From: Solirubrobacteraceae bacterium
Lineage (GTDB): Bacteria; Actinomycetota; Thermoleophilia; Solirubrobacterales; Solirubrobacteraceae
Direction: 5' to 3'
Assembly: GCA_016462625.1 (NCBI GenBank)
Contig: JAEMSV010000004.1
Location: 47,981-111,980 of the forward strand
Length of the DNA stretch: 64,000 nt
A program made the translations under genes and the position numbers. The notes beneath the pieces are model-generated. The model had not been told where the DNA came from. It saw only the letters and a program-made list of their open reading frames with translations, and made no database searches. How positions within the stretch are numbered: the first letter of the stretch is position 1; the number at the start of each line of letters is the position of its first letter. Of the stretch, positions 63,805 through 64,000 are shown piece by piece.

Positions 63805-63971
63805 GTCGGTGTTGGCCGACTTGATTTTTTTAGCAATGACGGCCGGCTGGTCGAGCAGGTTGATGCGCGACGCGTCGTTTGCGTCCGACTTGCTCATCTT
63901 GCTCGTGCCATCGGTCAACGACATGACCCGCGCGGACGCTTTTTGAATCAGCGGCTCCGGCGGCACGAACA
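63805..63971 (-). pseudogene. trpS: Fragment of tryptophanyl-tRNA synthetase, fused to the TPR gene
   Basis: Reading the minus strand, [20 protein letters not shown] is followed by [19 protein letters not shown] and [14 protein letters not shown] and the flanking residues are characteristic of the C-terminal half of class Ic TrpS. Then, with no stop, the reading frame passes at about 63805 into the TPR protein. No family combines these parts. Codons such as GTC ATT GCT AAA AAA ATC are rich in A and T compared with the surrounding host genes. Most likely a chimeric join or contaminating DNA, less likely a recombined pseudogene. Confidence 0.7.
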
Positions 63972-64000
63972 TGTGCCGCCGGAGCCGCTGATTCAAAAAG
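63939..64000. repeat. Perfect inverted repeat, 28-base arms, at the window end
   Basis: Bases 63939-63966 and 63973-64000 are exact reverse complements around GAACAT. The right arm is cut by the window edge, so the palindrome may extend. It lies within the trpS fragment and gives the misleading N-terminus MNQRLRRH to the fused frame. Fold-back ends of this kind are usual at amplification or assembly chimeras. Confidence 0.8.

Overview
The window is high-GC DNA with actinobacterial-type gene packing: many start/stop overlaps, GTG and TTG starts, and an ECF sigma factor. From memory of related genomes it best fits a soil or freshwater actinobacterium of the Thermoleophilia/Solirubrobacterales type. 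Pointers are secreted proteins with Lys-rich C-terminal tails, surface proteins built from SRIADGTV/DI repeats, and the lepA, murJ, rpsT neighbourhood. The assignment to an order is inference. The last ~200 bases do not belong to the same locus: a trpS fragment is fused to a TPR gene and ends in an inverted repeat at the window edge, so this end is probably chimeric.

Layout. 0.2-1.0 kb: a two-subunit MaoC-fold dehydratase on the minus strand with its own hairpin terminator. 1.1-22.5 kb: an exopolysaccharide or surface-glycan locus. It holds three polymerase/ligase-like membrane proteins, a Wzx-type flippase, GT4 and GT9 glycosyltransferases, sugar epimerases, several methyltransferases and an ADP-heptose module (hldD, gmhB, hldE plus an AGE-family isomerase, with no gmhA seen). 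22.6-23.6 kb: an ECF sigma factor with a convergent, overlapping membrane protein that may be its anti-sigma factor. 23.6-39.8 kb: six secreted clan GH-A-like glycoside hydrolases mixed with a methyltransferase, GT4, GT2, a GT-C-like membrane protein and small membrane-anchored proteins. 39.8-44.2 kb: a short-chain dehydrogenase, an Ig-like repeat protein, a repeat-rich surface protein and a fructosamine kinase-like protein. 44.2-49.8 kb: a large subtilase-like FG-GAP protein, a low-molecular-weight tyrosine phosphatase and lepA. 49.9-56.8 kb: a second glycan locus of the ABC type (Wzm/Wzt-like) with GT2 proteins, a polysaccharide deacetylase and a methyltransferase. 56.9-63.8 kb: HAD phosphatase, GAF-GGDEF diguanylate cyclase, murJ, rpsT, a methyltransferase, an SRPBCC protein and a TPR protein.

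How the genes may work together (inference). The first locus would make a repeat-unit glycan containing an ADP-heptose-derived sugar. A GT9 enzyme would transfer the heptose, Wzx would flip the unit, and a Wzy-type protein would polymerise it. The secreted GH-A enzymes would trim or release the product, as PslG does for Psl in Pseudomonas. The ABC system at 50 kb would export a second polymer. A diguanylate cyclase and an ECF sigma factor lie close by and could control the switch.

The points most worth checking are the heptose pathway with an AGE protein where gmhA would be expected, the six-member hydrolase set with two WTEAN variants carrying a tandem Cys/Trp module, two probable CTG start codons at CTGA gene overlaps with strong ribosome binding sites, and the chimeric right-hand end.
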